A stretch of DNA of 64,000 nucleotides from Pseudomonadota bacterium (GCA_018241425.1 JAFEDU010000002.1:372001-436000), one strand, 5' to 3'. Shown: positions 23,959-33,466, counted from the stretch's first letter. Notes: generated by a model not told the origin, from the letters alone. Made by a program: numbers and translations.

Positions 23959-24156
23959 ATGACCCAGGACGAGCTTCTCAGACTCCTGGCGCGGGCACGC
24001 ACGGTGCTCGAGCGCCACCTGTTCGACGAGCACGAGGCGATCCGCGACGACGTGGCGGAAGTGTGCATGGCCATCGAGGACGTGCTGCCCGATGCCAACC
24101 GCGTCGCCGTGAAAAAGGCCGAACTGACCCGCGACCCGCAGCGCTCCGCGGCCTGA
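23959..24156 (+). CDS. Small hypothetical protein (65 residues)
   Basis: A 65-residue, mostly helical, acidic protein without signal peptide. The ATG at 23959 is preceded by a strong GGGGAGG ribosome site, which supports translation from here and not from the longer frame. I recognise no family; the helical N-terminal half (DELLRLLARARTVLERHLF) could form a short coiled coil. It lies 19 bases upstream of a membrane protein gene on the same strand. Confidence 0.6.
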   Translation: MTQDELLRLLARARTVLERHLFDEHEAIRDDVAEVCMAIEDVLPDANRVAVKKAELTRDPQRSAA

Positions 24157-24175
24157 CTAGGGGCCGGCCGGTCGC

Positions 24176-24568
24176 GTGAGTTCCCCTTACGTCGCGCCGC
24201 CCGAGCGCCCGCGGCTCGTGTGGCTGATCGGCATCCTCTACCTGTTGGTGAACCTGCTCGTGCTCGGCACGGCACTGTCGCACGGGCGCCAGGCGCTCGT
24301 GGGCCTGGGCCCGTTCGCGCGGGTGATGGTGCTGGTCTCGCCGCTGCTGGAGATCCTCGGCGCCATCGCGCTCATGGCGCTTCGGCGGGTCGCCCCTTAC
24401 CTCCTCACGTTCGACCTGGTGCTGATCGGCGCCAACTGGCTGACCCCGGAGACCACGGCCCGGTCGGCGGTCTCGAGCGACACGCTGGCGAACGCCGTGG
24501 GCACCGGGATCTCGGTGGCGGTGTGCCTCTACAGCTGGCGCCTGCTGCGCCGGCGCCAGCTGCGCTGA
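24176..24568 (+). CDS. Four-helix membrane protein, unknown function
   Basis: A 130-residue protein starting at GTG with four predicted membrane helices (about 15-32, 46-66, 72-88 and 106-122) and a basic C-terminus (RRRQLR). No family is recognised. It closely follows the 65-residue gene and probably shares its transcript. Confidence 0.6.
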   Translation: MSSPYVAPPERPRLVWLIGILYLLVNLLVLGTALSHGRQALVGLGPFARVMVLVSPLLEILGAIALMALRRVAPYLLTFDLVLIGANWLTPETTARSAVSSDTLANAVGTGISVAVCLYSWRLLRRRQLR

Positions 24569-24671
24569 GCGGGCCGCAGCGGCCTGCCGGCGCGGTTCCC
24601 GATGAGGCGCGCGCAATAAATCCCCCCACCGCCGGGTCAACTCGGGCAGACAAACCCCGAAGGAGAATCCC

Positions 24672-25136
24672 GTGAATTTCAAACGCAATGGCGGAGCCCT
24701 GCTGGGCGTGCTGCTGGTGACGTCGGCGACCGCTTGGGCGCAGGACATGGTGCTCTACGCGACCCCGGCCTACCTCGAGGGCCTGCGCACCAAGGACATG
24801 ATGCATAGCATCGACACCGACCACGACGGCACGGTGTCGCGGGAGGAGTGGATTTCCTACCAAGGCCGCGTGTTCGACGCACTCGACAAGGACCACGACG
24901 GGTTCCTCGAGCCGCAGGAGTTCTACCGCACGGCCGATGCCAAGGTGATTCCGTTCGCGACCGCCGGCTACGCCCACGGACTGATGACCGAACAGATGTT
25001 CGGCAAGATCGACGCCAACGGCGACGGCAAGATCAGCAAGGACGAGTTCGTGGCCTTCCAGGTGAAGATCTTCGACATGATGGACCAGCACAAGACCCAC
25101 GCGCTGTCGCCCGCGGACTTCATCGTCGCGAAGTGA
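24672..25136 (+). CDS. Secreted EF-hand calcium-binding protein
   Basis: A 154-residue protein starting at GTG after an AGGAGA ribosome site. It has a signal peptide (cleavage after AWA) and three canonical EF-hand loops: DTDHDGTVSREE, DKDHDGFLEPQE and DANGDGKISKDE. A degenerate fourth site follows. It is probably a periplasmic calcium sensor or buffer. The last codons overlap the start of the DUF1223 gene by four bases (GTGA), so the two are translationally coupled. Confidence 0.85.
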   Translation: MNFKRNGGALLGVLLVTSATAWAQDMVLYATPAYLEGLRTKDMMHSIDTDHDGTVSREEWISYQGRVFDALDKDHDGFLEPQEFYRTADAKVIPFATAGYAHGLMTEQMFGKIDANGDGKISKDEFVAFQVKIFDMMDQHKTHALSPADFIVAK

Positions 25137-25867
25137 GGTTGCGGCGCAAGGGCGGCGCCGGCCCGGGACAGGCCGGCGGCCGTGCCGTGACCGGCCTGGG
25201 ATGCGCGTTGCTGCTGGGCGCGGCCGGCGCCGCCGATGCAGCGCCGCCCCAGGTGGTCGCGGAGCTCTTCACCTCGCTGGGCTGCTCGTCCTGTCCGCCG
25301 GCCGATGCGCTCGCAGGAAGGCTCACCCAGGTGCCGGGCGTGCTGGTGCTCTCGTTCCACGTCACCTACTGGGACGGCCCCGCGTGGCGCGATCCCCTGG
25401 GCCTCGCGGGTGCCACGGAACGCCAGTACGCGTACTCCCGCGCCCGCGGCGACTCGACGGTCTTCACCCCGCAGCTGATCATCGACGGGAGCCGCTCGGC
25501 GGTCGCCTCCGACCCGGCGAGCGCGGTGGCCGTGGAGAGCGCGCGCGCTGATCTGCCGGTCCGCATGAGCCTGCGCCGGGTGGCCGCCGGTGAACTGGAA
25601 CTCACGCTCACCGGTGCGCCGGCGGTGGCCGAGCTGTGGGAGATTCACTACCGGGCCCGCACGCGCACGGTCGTGCGCGCCGGGGAGAACGGCGGCCACA
25701 CCCTCGACACGTACAACGACGTCACGCAGATCCGCTCGCTCGGGCACGCGGCCGCGGCTCCGCATGCCGTCCCCGAGCCCACCCTTCCCGGGGAGCAGGT
25801 CGCGGTCCTCGCGCAGCTGCCGGGGCCGGGACGGATCCTGGGCGCGGCAACCTACCCCGGCGAGTGA
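25133..25867 (+). CDS. DUF1223 thioredoxin-like secreted protein
   Basis: A 244-residue protein with a signal peptide (hydrophobic core about 22-36, cleaved near DAAPP). The DUF1223 domain begins VVAELFTSLGCSSCPPADAL, with a CxxC pair in a thioredoxin-like context. TYWDGPAWRDPLG and TPQLIIDGS follow, all family hallmarks. The biochemical role is unknown; the CxxC suggests thiol chemistry. I chose the GTG at 25133 because it overlaps the preceding stop (GTGA) and gives a complete signal peptide. Confidence 0.8.
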   Translation: MRLRRKGGAGPGQAGGRAVTGLGCALLLGAAGAADAAPPQVVAELFTSLGCSSCPPADALAGRLTQVPGVLVLSFHVTYWDGPAWRDPLGLAGATERQYAYSRARGDSTVFTPQLIIDGSRSAVASDPASAVAVESARADLPVRMSLRRVAAGELELTLTGAPAVAELWEIHYRARTRTVVRAGENGGHTLDTYNDVTQIRSLGHAAAAPHAVPEPTLPGEQVAVLAQLPGPGRILGAATYPGE

Positions 25868-25898
25868 TCGCGCCGGACTTGCGCCCGCATCGAGGCGC

Positions 25899-26231
25899 TC
25901 AGAAGGGCGGACGCATGGCCCACTTCCCGCTCTCCTTGTCGAAGTAGAAGAAGGAGCTGGAGATGTTGTTGTACATCGAGGCCCCCAGGTTCGCAGACGC
26001 CACCTGCCAGTCGAAATGGCAGTTGTAGCCCATCGACGTGGGCTTCTCACAAGCTTCCTTCTTGAAGAACTTGATGCTGATCGGGTCCGAGACCGCAACC
26101 CCCGGCGGGTGATTGATGGCGTACAGTGCGGCTTCCCGCATCTGCGCTTCGGAAGGCTCGGAACCGGAGGCCCCGCTGCAGGCGCAGGCGAGCAGTCCCA
26201 GTACGGCGGTCATCGGTGTGCGGATGTTCAT
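25899..26231 (-). CDS. Small lipoprotein, unknown function
   Basis: A 110-residue lipoprotein with lipobox LLAC (Cys16, or Cys18 in the adjacent CAC). The mature part has two further Cys residues (EACEKP and YNCHFD), possibly a disulfide. No family is recognised. It is the last gene of a minus-strand cluster after two paralogous secreted proteins and 43 bases downstream of the second. Confidence 0.6.
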   Translation of the reverse strand: MNIRTPMTAVLGLLACACSGASGSEPSEAQMREAALYAINHPPGVAVSDPISIKFFKKEACEKPTSMGYNCHFDWQVASANLGASMYNNISSSFFYFDKESGKWAMRPPF

Positions 26232-26274
26232 GGGAATTCTCCGTGGACGGACGGTCGTGAGGGTCGGGGCGCCG

Positions 26275-27093
26275 TCACAGCTTCGGGGCACCCTGTTGCT
26301 GAAGTTTCTGCTGCGCAGCCTGCTGGCCGCGGTTTACCGCGGCGTTGATGGCTTCGCTGTAAGCCTTCGCGGTGCGGTGTTGCAGGGTGTAGTCGGAGAT
26401 CGTTACCTCGAGGCTCGCATTGGCGCCCCCCAGGACGACCGCGTGCACCCAGACCAGGTTCTGGCACTGCGGGTTTGCCGCCGGGTCGAAGCTGGGCGGG
26501 AACTGCAGCGGCGTCGTGTGCGAAACGCCGTGTATGAGGTTCGCGCTGCTCCCGGTGGTCGCCGTCGGCGTCACGTTGAAGGGCTGCAGCTGCGCGTTCA
26601 TGCAGTTCTTCAGGGCCAGCACACCGGCCGGATCGGTGGGACGCACCGGGCTGCCCGCCGCATCGAAGAACCAGTCGATCGCCGGGTTGCCGCCGATGCC
26701 GGAGTTGAAGGGCTGATCGCCATACTTCTGGTGCAGGGCGCCGGTCAGGTTCTCGAGCGTCCCCGCGAAGCCGATCAGCAGGCGGTGCACCTGCCAGACC
26801 TGTTGTGGCTGCGGCGGCAGGGTGAGGCTCACCAGGACCTGGTCGTTCGACCCGGTCGTGGTCGGTGTCATCGCGAAGGTGACCGGGCGCTCCCCGTACA
26901 GTTCCGGGACCGTGAGCTGGTTGAGCGCGACGTTGTGGCCGGGGTCAATGCCGCGCAGGGTCTCGTATGCTTCCTGCGGCGCCATGCCGGTATGCACGCC
27001 CAGGATGTCCGGCGGCGAGCCGGCCCAGGAAGCGAGCGGCAGGCCGATGAGCGCCAGCAGCGCCGCGCCGCCCGTGGTGCGGGTCGTGCTCAT
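26275..27093 (-). CDS. Secreted protein of unknown family (paralogue 2)
   Basis: A 272-residue protein with a signal peptide (cleavage near SWAGSP). A motif ILGVHTGMAPQEAYETLRGI near the mature N-terminus matches GLHVGISREEATNLIRGM in the upstream gene. Other shared points are ...KYG(D/R), W(F/L)FD followed by a Pro-rich turn, and a conserved C-terminal (V/I)xxAV..G(A/D) strand. The two are therefore divergent paralogues. The ATG at 27093 overlaps the previous stop in ATGA. Function is unknown; secretion and pairing suggest an envelope complex. Confidence 0.65.
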   Translation of the reverse strand: MSTTRTTGGAALLALIGLPLASWAGSPPDILGVHTGMAPQEAYETLRGIDPGHNVALNQLTVPELYGERPVTFAMTPTTTGSNDQVLVSLTLPPQPQQVWQVHRLLIGFAGTLENLTGALHQKYGDQPFNSGIGGNPAIDWFFDAAGSPVRPTDPAGVLALKNCMNAQLQPFNVTPTATTGSSANLIHGVSHTTPLQFPPSFDPAANPQCQNLVWVHAVVLGGANASLEVTISDYTLQHRTAKAYSEAINAAVNRGQQAAQQKLQQQGAPKL

Positions 27094-28130
27094 AGCGAGG
27101 GCTTGGTCTGGCCGGACTGCTGCAGCTGACGGTCGTGCTGCTGCGTCGCCTGCTGGGTCTGGTAGTCCCCCGTTGCGCGCACGGCGCGCAGCATCAGGGC
27201 ATTGTCGACCATGGTGACCGTTAGTGAGCGGGTCATGTCGCCGGGCGCGAAGGCCGCGTTGATGACGATGACCGACTCGCAGAACCCCGGCGGCGGCATG
27301 CGCTTGTAGACGTAGTCGCTGACCAGCGAGGTGTACTGGTTGTCCGCCAGTCCGGCACAACCGTACGGGAGCTGGTTGCTGACGCTGCCGGGCGGGACGA
27401 GCTTGCCGCTCTCGTCGAACAACCAGTACATGTTGCCGATGCCGGTGTCATCGCCGGGGCGTGCGGGGCCCCCGCCCGCGATGGCCAGGGTCTCCCGGCC
27501 ATACTTTTCGCGCAGGGCCGCGATGGCGCTGGCATGCGAAAGCATCTGCGGGTAGCTCGTGCCGCGGGTGACGAAGTAGACGAGCTGTGGAGCCGCCGGG
27601 GGCATCGTCAGCCCGATCTCGAGACTCTCGTTGTTGTTCGGTTCCCCGGATTGCCAGGACGAGCGCAGACCAGTCGCTGGCTCACGCCCCATGGGCGTGG
27701 TCGACATGCGGCCGCCGTGCATGCCCCGAATCAGATTGGTGGCCTCCTCGCGGCTGATGCCGACGTGCAGGCCGCCGACATCGGGCAGCTGCGCGGGCCT
27801 GATCGGGACTGCCGTGCCCGCCGCGGCGGGTACCGGTGCCGCGGCTGCACCCGGTGACCAGGGCGGCGCACCTGAAACCGGTGGGCCACCGGCTGTCGAG
27901 GCGGTACGGATGCACGGGGCCTGCGAGTGACCCAGGAGGTCCTGAAGGGTGTACAGGGCGGACTGGGCCCTGGCTCCGGCCGCACCGAGACCGCTGGCGT
28001 TGTTCGGGGTCGTGGCAGCGCAGGGGTCGGTCTGGGCATAAGCGGTGCCGAGCGGGGCCATCACCAGCAAGGCCGCGGTGAGCCACGCGCGTCGCGCCGA
28101 GGCACCGGACAGGCATTTGAAGGTTCCCAT
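27090..28130 (-). CDS. Secreted protein of unknown family (paralogue 1)
   Basis: A 346-residue protein with a signal peptide (cleavage near AYAQTD), a Pro/Ala linker (about 80-105) and a folded domain related to the downstream gene's product. The ATG at 28130 has a GGAGAG site upstream and is preferred over the ATG at 28148. A C-terminal Gln-rich tail (about 325-345) is unusual. It starts the operon with the 26275-27093 gene (4-base overlap) and the small lipoprotein, and is divergent from the ECF/kinase genes. Confidence 0.65.
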   Translation of the reverse strand: MGTFKCLSGASARRAWLTAALLVMAPLGTAYAQTDPCAATTPNNASGLGAAGARAQSALYTLQDLLGHSQAPCIRTASTAGGPPVSGAPPWSPGAAAAPVPAAAGTAVPIRPAQLPDVGGLHVGISREEATNLIRGMHGGRMSTTPMGREPATGLRSSWQSGEPNNNESLEIGLTMPPAAPQLVYFVTRGTSYPQMLSHASAIAALREKYGRETLAIAGGGPARPGDDTGIGNMYWLFDESGKLVPPGSVSNQLPYGCAGLADNQYTSLVSDYVYKRMPPPGFCESVIVINAAFAPGDMTRSLTVTMVDNALMLRAVRATGDYQTQQATQQHDRQLQQSGQTKPSL

Positions 28131-28240
28131 GATGCGCGTCTCTCCCATACCGCGGGTGCGGCCGTTGAGGGCCGGGAAGGCCCGGTGTTAGGCTGTCTGA
28201 CATCGCCCGCAGCGGCGATGCATCCCCAGTTACAAGAACA

Positions 28241-28840
28241 ATGCGCAAACCGGGGTCGAAAAACGTCATGGACGCCGAAGTGGCGCCCGGGGCCTCGGAT
28301 GAGGCCGCCGTTGTGGGCGCGCTGCAACGCCCCGACATCGACCAGCTGTTCAGCGCCACCTACGAGGAGCTGCGTCGCCTGGCTGCCAGCGTCCGCCGCG
28401 GCGATCCGTCCGCCACGCTCACCCCGACCGCGCTGGTGAACGAGGCGTGGCTCAAGCTCGCGCGCGCCCCGCATCTTGCCGTTTCCTCGGAACTGCACTT
28501 CAAGCGCATCGCAGCACGCGCCATGCGGCAGCTGCTGGTCGAGGCGGCCCGTCGGCGCATGGCCGACAAGCGCGGCGGCGGGGCCGAGCCGGTCACGGTG
28601 ACTTTCGCCGCCGACGTCGCCGCGGCCCCCGCCGGCGAGCAGGACCTCCTGCACCTGGATGCGGCGCTGGATGCCCTCGCGCAACTCAACCCGCGCCAGG
28701 CCGCGTTGGTCGAGAGCCGGTTCTTCGGCGGCCTGGACATACCGGCCACGGCCGCGCTGCTGCAGGTCTCGGAGGCCACCGTGCTGCGCGACTGGCGCGC
28801 GGCGCGCGCCTGGCTGGCCGCCGAGCTGCAGCCGGACTGA
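28241..28840 (+). CDS. ECF-type sigma factor (TIGR02999-like)
   Basis: A 199-residue sigma factor of the ECF subfamily typically found beside Ser/Thr kinases. Region 2 starts TYEELRRLAASVRRGDPSATL and contains the TPTALVNEAWLKLAR block diagnostic of the group. Region 4 contains DIPATAALLQVSEATVLRDW. No anti-sigma factor is adjacent; in this group control by the neighbouring kinase is the usual hypothesis. The ATG at 28241 or 28268 may be used. The kinase gene follows after 31 bases. Confidence 0.87.
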   Translation: MRKPGSKNVMDAEVAPGASDEAAVVGALQRPDIDQLFSATYEELRRLAASVRRGDPSATLTPTALVNEAWLKLARAPHLAVSSELHFKRIAARAMRQLLVEAARRRMADKRGGGAEPVTVTFAADVAAAPAGEQDLLHLDAALDALAQLNPRQAALVESRFFGGLDIPATAALLQVSEATVLRDWRAARAWLAAELQPD

Positions 28841-28871
28841 GCCGGGCTCGGCAACCGCACGGGGAGGTCCG

Positions 28872-31481
28872 GTGTCGGAAGAGCGATGGGATCGACTGCA
28901 GCAGCTGTTCCACGCGGCGCTCGAGCAGCCCGGGTCCGAACGCGCCGCATACCTTGAGTCCGCGTGCGCGGACGATCCGTCACTCATTCCCGAGGTGAAT
29001 CGCCTGCTCGGGGCCGACGCGGGGGACTTCGTGCTGCTCGACCGCGGCGTGGCGCCAGTGGCCGATGCGCTGCTGGAGCCCGCGGGCTCCGCCCCGGCGG
29101 GGCAGATCGGGCCGTACCGGCTGGTGCGCCTGCTGGGGGAGGGCGGCATGGGCGTCGTCTACCTTGCCGAGCGCCCCGACCTCGCCCGCCAGGTGGCGAT
29201 CAAGCTGCTCCGTGATGCGGGGCTGTCGCCGGCGCGCCGCACGCTCTTCACAGCCGAGCAGCGCACGCTCGCGCAGCTGGTGCATCCCTCGATCACGCGG
29301 CTCTACGACGCCGACGTTACGCCGGCCGGGCTTCCGTACATCGTGATGGAGTACGTCGAGGGGCTGCCGCTCACCCAGTACTGCGAAGCGCGTCGCTGCG
29401 ATCTCGGCGAGCGGCTGCGGCTGTTCCGACGCGTGTGCGAAGCGGTGCTGTATGCGCACCAGCACGCGATCATTCACCGCGACCTCAAGCCCTCGAACGT
29501 CCTGGTGCGCGCGGACGGCAGCGTGAGCCTCCTGGACTTCGGGATCGCCAAGCACCTCGCAGGTCCCGGGGAAGGCGGCTCGCAGACCCGCACCACGCTG
29601 CGGATGATGACGCCGCTGTATGCCGCGCCCGAGCAGCTGGCCGGTGGCGTGCTGGGCGTGCAGACCGACGTCTACGCCCTGGGCGTCATCCTTTACCAGC
29701 TGCTCGCCGGCAGCCCGCCGTACGACCTGGAAGGCCGCACGGACGCGCAGGCGGCGCGGCTCGTCATGGAGCGCACGCCGCGGCGGCCCTCGACGCAGGG
29801 CCGGGCCCTGCTCGGGCCAGCCGCTTGGGATGACCTCGACATCCTGTGCCTGACCGCGATGCACCGCGACCCGGCGCAACGCTACGCCTCGGTCGAGGCT
29901 CTCATCCGCGACCTCGGGCACTACGAGCGCGGCGAGCCGCTCGCCGCGCGGCCCGATGGCCTGGGCTACCGCGCCCGCAAGTTCTTCGGGCGCCACCGGC
30001 TGGCCGTCAGCCTGGGAACCCTGGGGCTCACGGCGGTCATCGTCGCCGCCCTGACGTTCACGCTGCGCCTGCAGGCCGAGCACGCCGCCACCGCGCAGGA
30101 GGCCCGGCGCGCCCAGCGCATCGAGCAATTCGTCACGAGTCTCCTCCAGGGCGGGGATGCCGATGCCGGGCCCGCCGATACGCTGCGGGTCATCACGCTG
30201 CTGGACCGCGGCACGCAGGAGGCTGACGGCCTGACGGCGGAACCGGCCGTGCAGGCGGACCTGTATGCCACCCTCGGCACGCTGTACCAGAAGCTAGGCC
30301 GGTTCGAGCGCGCCGATGAGCTCCTGAGCGCGGCCCTGAGGCTGCGCCGCACGCAGCTGCCTGCGGCCGATCCCCAGGTCATCGAGAGTGTCGACGCGCT
30401 GGCCGCGCTGCGCCTGGCCCAGGGCCGGCTCGAGGAGGCGCACACGCTCGCGGCACGAGCCCTCACGCTGGCGCGCGGCGCGCCGGCCGCACACGCAAGC
30501 CTCGGCCGCGTTCTGGTGACTGCGGGCCGGGTTGAGGCCGAACAAGGGCATTACGAGGAGGCGGTCCGGACCCTGGAAGAGGCGGTCAAGCTGGATTCCC
30601 CGGCGGGCTCGCCCCCCGACCTCGCCGCGAGCCTGCGCGCGCTGGGCTCGGCGCAGTACTCCGCCGGCCGCTACGACGAGGCACGCAAGCTCTACGAGCG
30701 CCTGCTGCAGCTGGACCGGCAGCAGCACGGGCTGAAGCATCCGTCCGTCGCGGACGACCTCGGCAGCCTTGCCTCCATCCAGCAGGACCTTGGCTACTAC
30801 CCCGCCGCGGAGTCCCTCGCGCGCGAGTCGCTGGAGATCATCAGCGGTTACTACGGCCCGGATCATCCCCGGACCGCGAACGCCATGACGATGGTCGGGC
30901 GGGCGCTGCTGTATCAGAAGAAATATCCGCAGGCCCAGGCAGCCCTCGAGCGCGCGCTGGACATCGAGCAGCGGGCCTTCGGGCCTGCGAGCGCGGCCGT
31001 GGCCGACACCCTGAACGAGCTCGGCAACGCGGCCTCCCTGCGCGAGGACTACGACAGCGCACTGAAATACTTCCGCCAGGAGGCCGAGATCTACCGCTCC
31101 ATCTATGGGGACCACCACTACCTGCTGGCAATCGCGCTCTCGAACGTGGCCTACGTTCTGCTCCTGCGCAAGGACTACGCGGACGCCGAGCTCGCGTTCC
31201 GCGATGTCGTGGAGCGCTTCACCGAGACGCTCGGCGCGCAGAACGTCAACACCGGCATCGCGCATGTGAAGCTGGGGCGCACCCTGCTGCGCGAACGGCG
31301 CTTCGACGAGGCGCGCACGCAGACCCAGTCCGGGTACGACAACCTGAGCGCGCAAGCCAACCCGGGCATCAGCTATCTGCAGGCGGCGCGCAAGGATCTC
31401 GCCGCCGAGTACGACGCGCTGGGACAGGCGCCGCTTGCGCAGCGCTTCAGGGCTGAGCTGGCCGCACACGAGAGTCACTGA
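28872..31481 (+). CDS. Membrane Ser/Thr protein kinase with C-terminal TPR array
   Basis: An 869-residue PknB-type kinase starting at GTG after a GGGGAGG site. A short N-terminal helical region precedes the kinase domain (about 80-350) with the Gly loop GEGGMGVVYLA (about 88), VAIKLL lysine, HRDLKPSN catalytic loop (about 202) and DFG (about 222), all intact. A transmembrane helix (about 376-398) is followed by at least eight TPR-like repeats (about 460-840), probably periplasmic. Pairing with the ECF factor suggests a signalling unit in which phosphorylation controls the sigma factor. Confidence 0.9.
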   Translation: MSEERWDRLQQLFHAALEQPGSERAAYLESACADDPSLIPEVNRLLGADAGDFVLLDRGVAPVADALLEPAGSAPAGQIGPYRLVRLLGEGGMGVVYLAERPDLARQVAIKLLRDAGLSPARRTLFTAEQRTLAQLVHPSITRLYDADVTPAGLPYIVMEYVEGLPLTQYCEARRCDLGERLRLFRRVCEAVLYAHQHAIIHRDLKPSNVLVRADGSVSLLDFGIAKHLAGPGEGGSQTRTTLRMMTPLYAAPEQLAGGVLGVQTDVYALGVILYQLLAGSPPYDLEGRTDAQAARLVMERTPRRPSTQGRALLGPAAWDDLDILCLTAMHRDPAQRYASVEALIRDLGHYERGEPLAARPDGLGYRARKFFGRHRLAVSLGTLGLTAVIVAALTFTLRLQAEHAATAQEARRAQRIEQFVTSLLQGGDADAGPADTLRVITLLDRGTQEADGLTAEPAVQADLYATLGTLYQKLGRFERADELLSAALRLRRTQLPAADPQVIESVDALAALRLAQGRLEEAHTLAARALTLARGAPAAHASLGRVLVTAGRVEAEQGHYEEAVRTLEEAVKLDSPAGSPPDLAASLRALGSAQYSAGRYDEARKLYERLLQLDRQQHGLKHPSVADDLGSLASIQQDLGYYPAAESLARESLEIISGYYGPDHPRTANAMTMVGRALLYQKKYPQAQAALERALDIEQRAFGPASAAVADTLNELGNAASLREDYDSALKYFRQEAEIYRSIYGDHHYLLAIALSNVAYVLLLRKDYADAELAFRDVVERFTETLGAQNVNTGIAHVKLGRTLLRERRFDEARTQTQSGYDNLSAQANPGISYLQAARKDLAAEYDALGQAPLAQRFRAELAAHESH

Positions 31482-31588
31482 CTCACCGGCACAAGGTGCT
31501 TTGCGGCGCGGCGCCGACGTGCTAGTTTTTTCCGATCAAGAAGACGCGGCTCGGACCGCGCCGACATTACATAAGAAGGGATGTCTCC

Positions 31589-33466
31589 ATGAACGGTCTC
31601 CTCCGTGCCGCGCGGCTTGGTCTTGCGTCGGGTCTCGCGGCGCTACTGTGCTGCGGCGCCGCAAGTGCCCAGGTCTCGGTCACCACCTACCACTACGACA
31701 ACCTGCGCACCGGCTGGAATCACGCCGAGACGCAGCTGACTGCTTCCGCGTTTCCCGCCAACTTCGGCGTGCTCGCAAGTATCCCGCTCGATGACCAGGT
31801 CGATGCACAGCCCCTGTTGCTTCCGGGGCAAGCGATCGCCGGCGGCACGCACGACGTGGTCTACGTCGCCACCGAGGGCAACACCGTGTACGCACTCGAT
31901 GCGGCCTCCGGCCAGGTGCTGGTGAGCCGCAACCTCGGTGCGCCGGTGCCGACGCCGCTCGGCTGCGGCAACAACGGGCCGAACGTCGGCATCACCGGTA
32001 CGCCCGTGATCGACGTCGGGCGCCACCGCATGTACGTGATCGCGTACGTCAACGGGTCTTCCCCGCAGTACCAGCTGCACGCGATCGACCTCGCCACTCT
32101 GGCGGACGTGCTCAATCCGGTCACGGTCGCCGCGACCCAGAAGCTCACCGACGGATCGACGTTCACCTTCAACGCCACCTACCAGCGCCAGCGCCCGGCG
32201 CTGCTCCTGGTGAGCGGCACCCTGTACGCGGGCTTCGGCAGCTTCTGTGATTTCCAGGCGAACCACTCGCGCGGCTGGGTGCTGGGGTGGAAGGCAGCGA
32301 AGCTCACGCCGCTGCCGTCCGCCGAACTCAATGACACGCAGGCGAGCTCGCCGACGAACTTCTTCCTGAGCTCGGTATGGATGTCCGGCTTTGGTCTTTC
32401 GACCAACGGCTCGGCCATCTTCTTCGCGACGGGCAACTCCGACTGCAACTTCTACGACTCACCGGAACTGTGTCCCTCCCAGACCACGTACGACGGCGTG
32501 ACCAATATCCAGGAAAGCGTGGTGGGCCTGCAGATGAGCCTGGCTGCCCGCACCGGCGTGTTCACCCCCTCGAACGTGTTCCAGATGGATATCGACGACG
32601 CCGACCTCGGTGCGGCCGGCGTCATGTTGCTGCCGACGCAGCCGGACGGCTCGAACCTTGCCTCGATCGTCTCCAAGGACGGCCGGCTGTTCCTCCTCAA
32701 CCAGTCGAGCCTGTCCACCTACGTCGACATGCAGCAGCTGGGCAACGGCTGCTGGTGCGGGTCTTCCTACTATCGCGGCCATGACGGCGTCGGCCGGGTG
32801 GTCACGGGCGCAGGCAACCTCCAGACCTGGCAGGTCTCGACCTCGCCCGCGCCGCACTGGGTCGCGGAGTCATCGACCTCCACCATCCCGGTCGGCGAGC
32901 AGGACCCCGGTTTTTTCACGGTGGTGACCTCGAACGCCGCGAAGCCCAACACGGCCGTCATCTGGGCGGTCGGCCGTCCGACCTCGAACACGGGCCTGGT
33001 GCTCTACGCGTTCTCGGCCACGCCGCAGAACGGCACCCTGAAGCTGCTTTATTCCGCTCCGGCCGGTTCGTGGCCCAACCTCGGCGGCAACGCCAATGTC
33101 GTGCCGATGGTCGCCAACGGCCGCGCCTACGTCGCGGCGTACAAGACGCTCACCATCTTCGGCGCGGGGGGCACCGCGGCGGTGGCCGCCGCACCGGTGG
33201 CGACGGCGAGCGCTCCGGCAGGCCTGGCGCTGGTGACGGGAACCCTGGAGTCCAACCAGGGCCTGCAGCTGACGCTCCTGACCCGCACGGGTGCGAAGGT
33301 CCAGGTGGATGCGCGCAAGGCTGCGGCCACCGGTCACTCGACGCGGCTCGTGGTCGGCGAGGCGTACACGGTCGCAAGCCAGCCGGGTTCCGCCGGTGGC
33401 GCCGTGGTCGCGAGCTCGATCACCCGCGCAAAGCCGGGGGTGGGTGCCTGGCCGGCAGACCAGTAG
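31589..33466 (+). CDS. Secreted PQQ-like beta-propeller protein
   Basis: A 625-residue protein with a signal peptide (cleavage near ASAQVS). Its propeller shares motifs with the C-terminal part of the 8071-10878 product: YHYDNLRTGWN against YTYHNDAARDGAN, VVYVATEGNTVYALDAASG, and GITGTPVID. It lacks the Ig repeats and the lipobox but carries an extra C-terminal DUF5666-like stretch (about 530-615). It follows the kinase gene by 107 bases. Function is unknown; it may be a surface or periplasmic binding protein. Confidence 0.78.
   Translation: MNGLLRAARLGLASGLAALLCCGAASAQVSVTTYHYDNLRTGWNHAETQLTASAFPANFGVLASIPLDDQVDAQPLLLPGQAIAGGTHDVVYVATEGNTVYALDAASGQVLVSRNLGAPVPTPLGCGNNGPNVGITGTPVIDVGRHRMYVIAYVNGSSPQYQLHAIDLATLADVLNPVTVAATQKLTDGSTFTFNATYQRQRPALLLVSGTLYAGFGSFCDFQANHSRGWVLGWKAAKLTPLPSAELNDTQASSPTNFFLSSVWMSGFGLSTNGSAIFFATGNSDCNFYDSPELCPSQTTYDGVTNIQESVVGLQMSLAARTGVFTPSNVFQMDIDDADLGAAGVMLLPTQPDGSNLASIVSKDGRLFLLNQSSLSTYVDMQQLGNGCWCGSSYYRGHDGVGRVVTGAGNLQTWQVSTSPAPHWVAESSTSTIPVGEQDPGFFTVVTSNAAKPNTAVIWAVGRPTSNTGLVLYAFSATPQNGTLKLLYSAPAGSWPNLGGNANVVPMVANGRAYVAAYKTLTIFGAGGTAAVAAAPVATASAPAGLALVTGTLESNQGLQLTLLTRTGAKVQVDARKAAATGHSTRLVVGEAYTVASQPGSAGGAVVASSITRAKPGVGAWPADQ

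Noticed and set aside
28061..29149. 362-codon minus-strand frame over the ECF gene
   Set aside because: Antisense to a gene with clear sigma-factor regions; composition is typical of a shadow frame.
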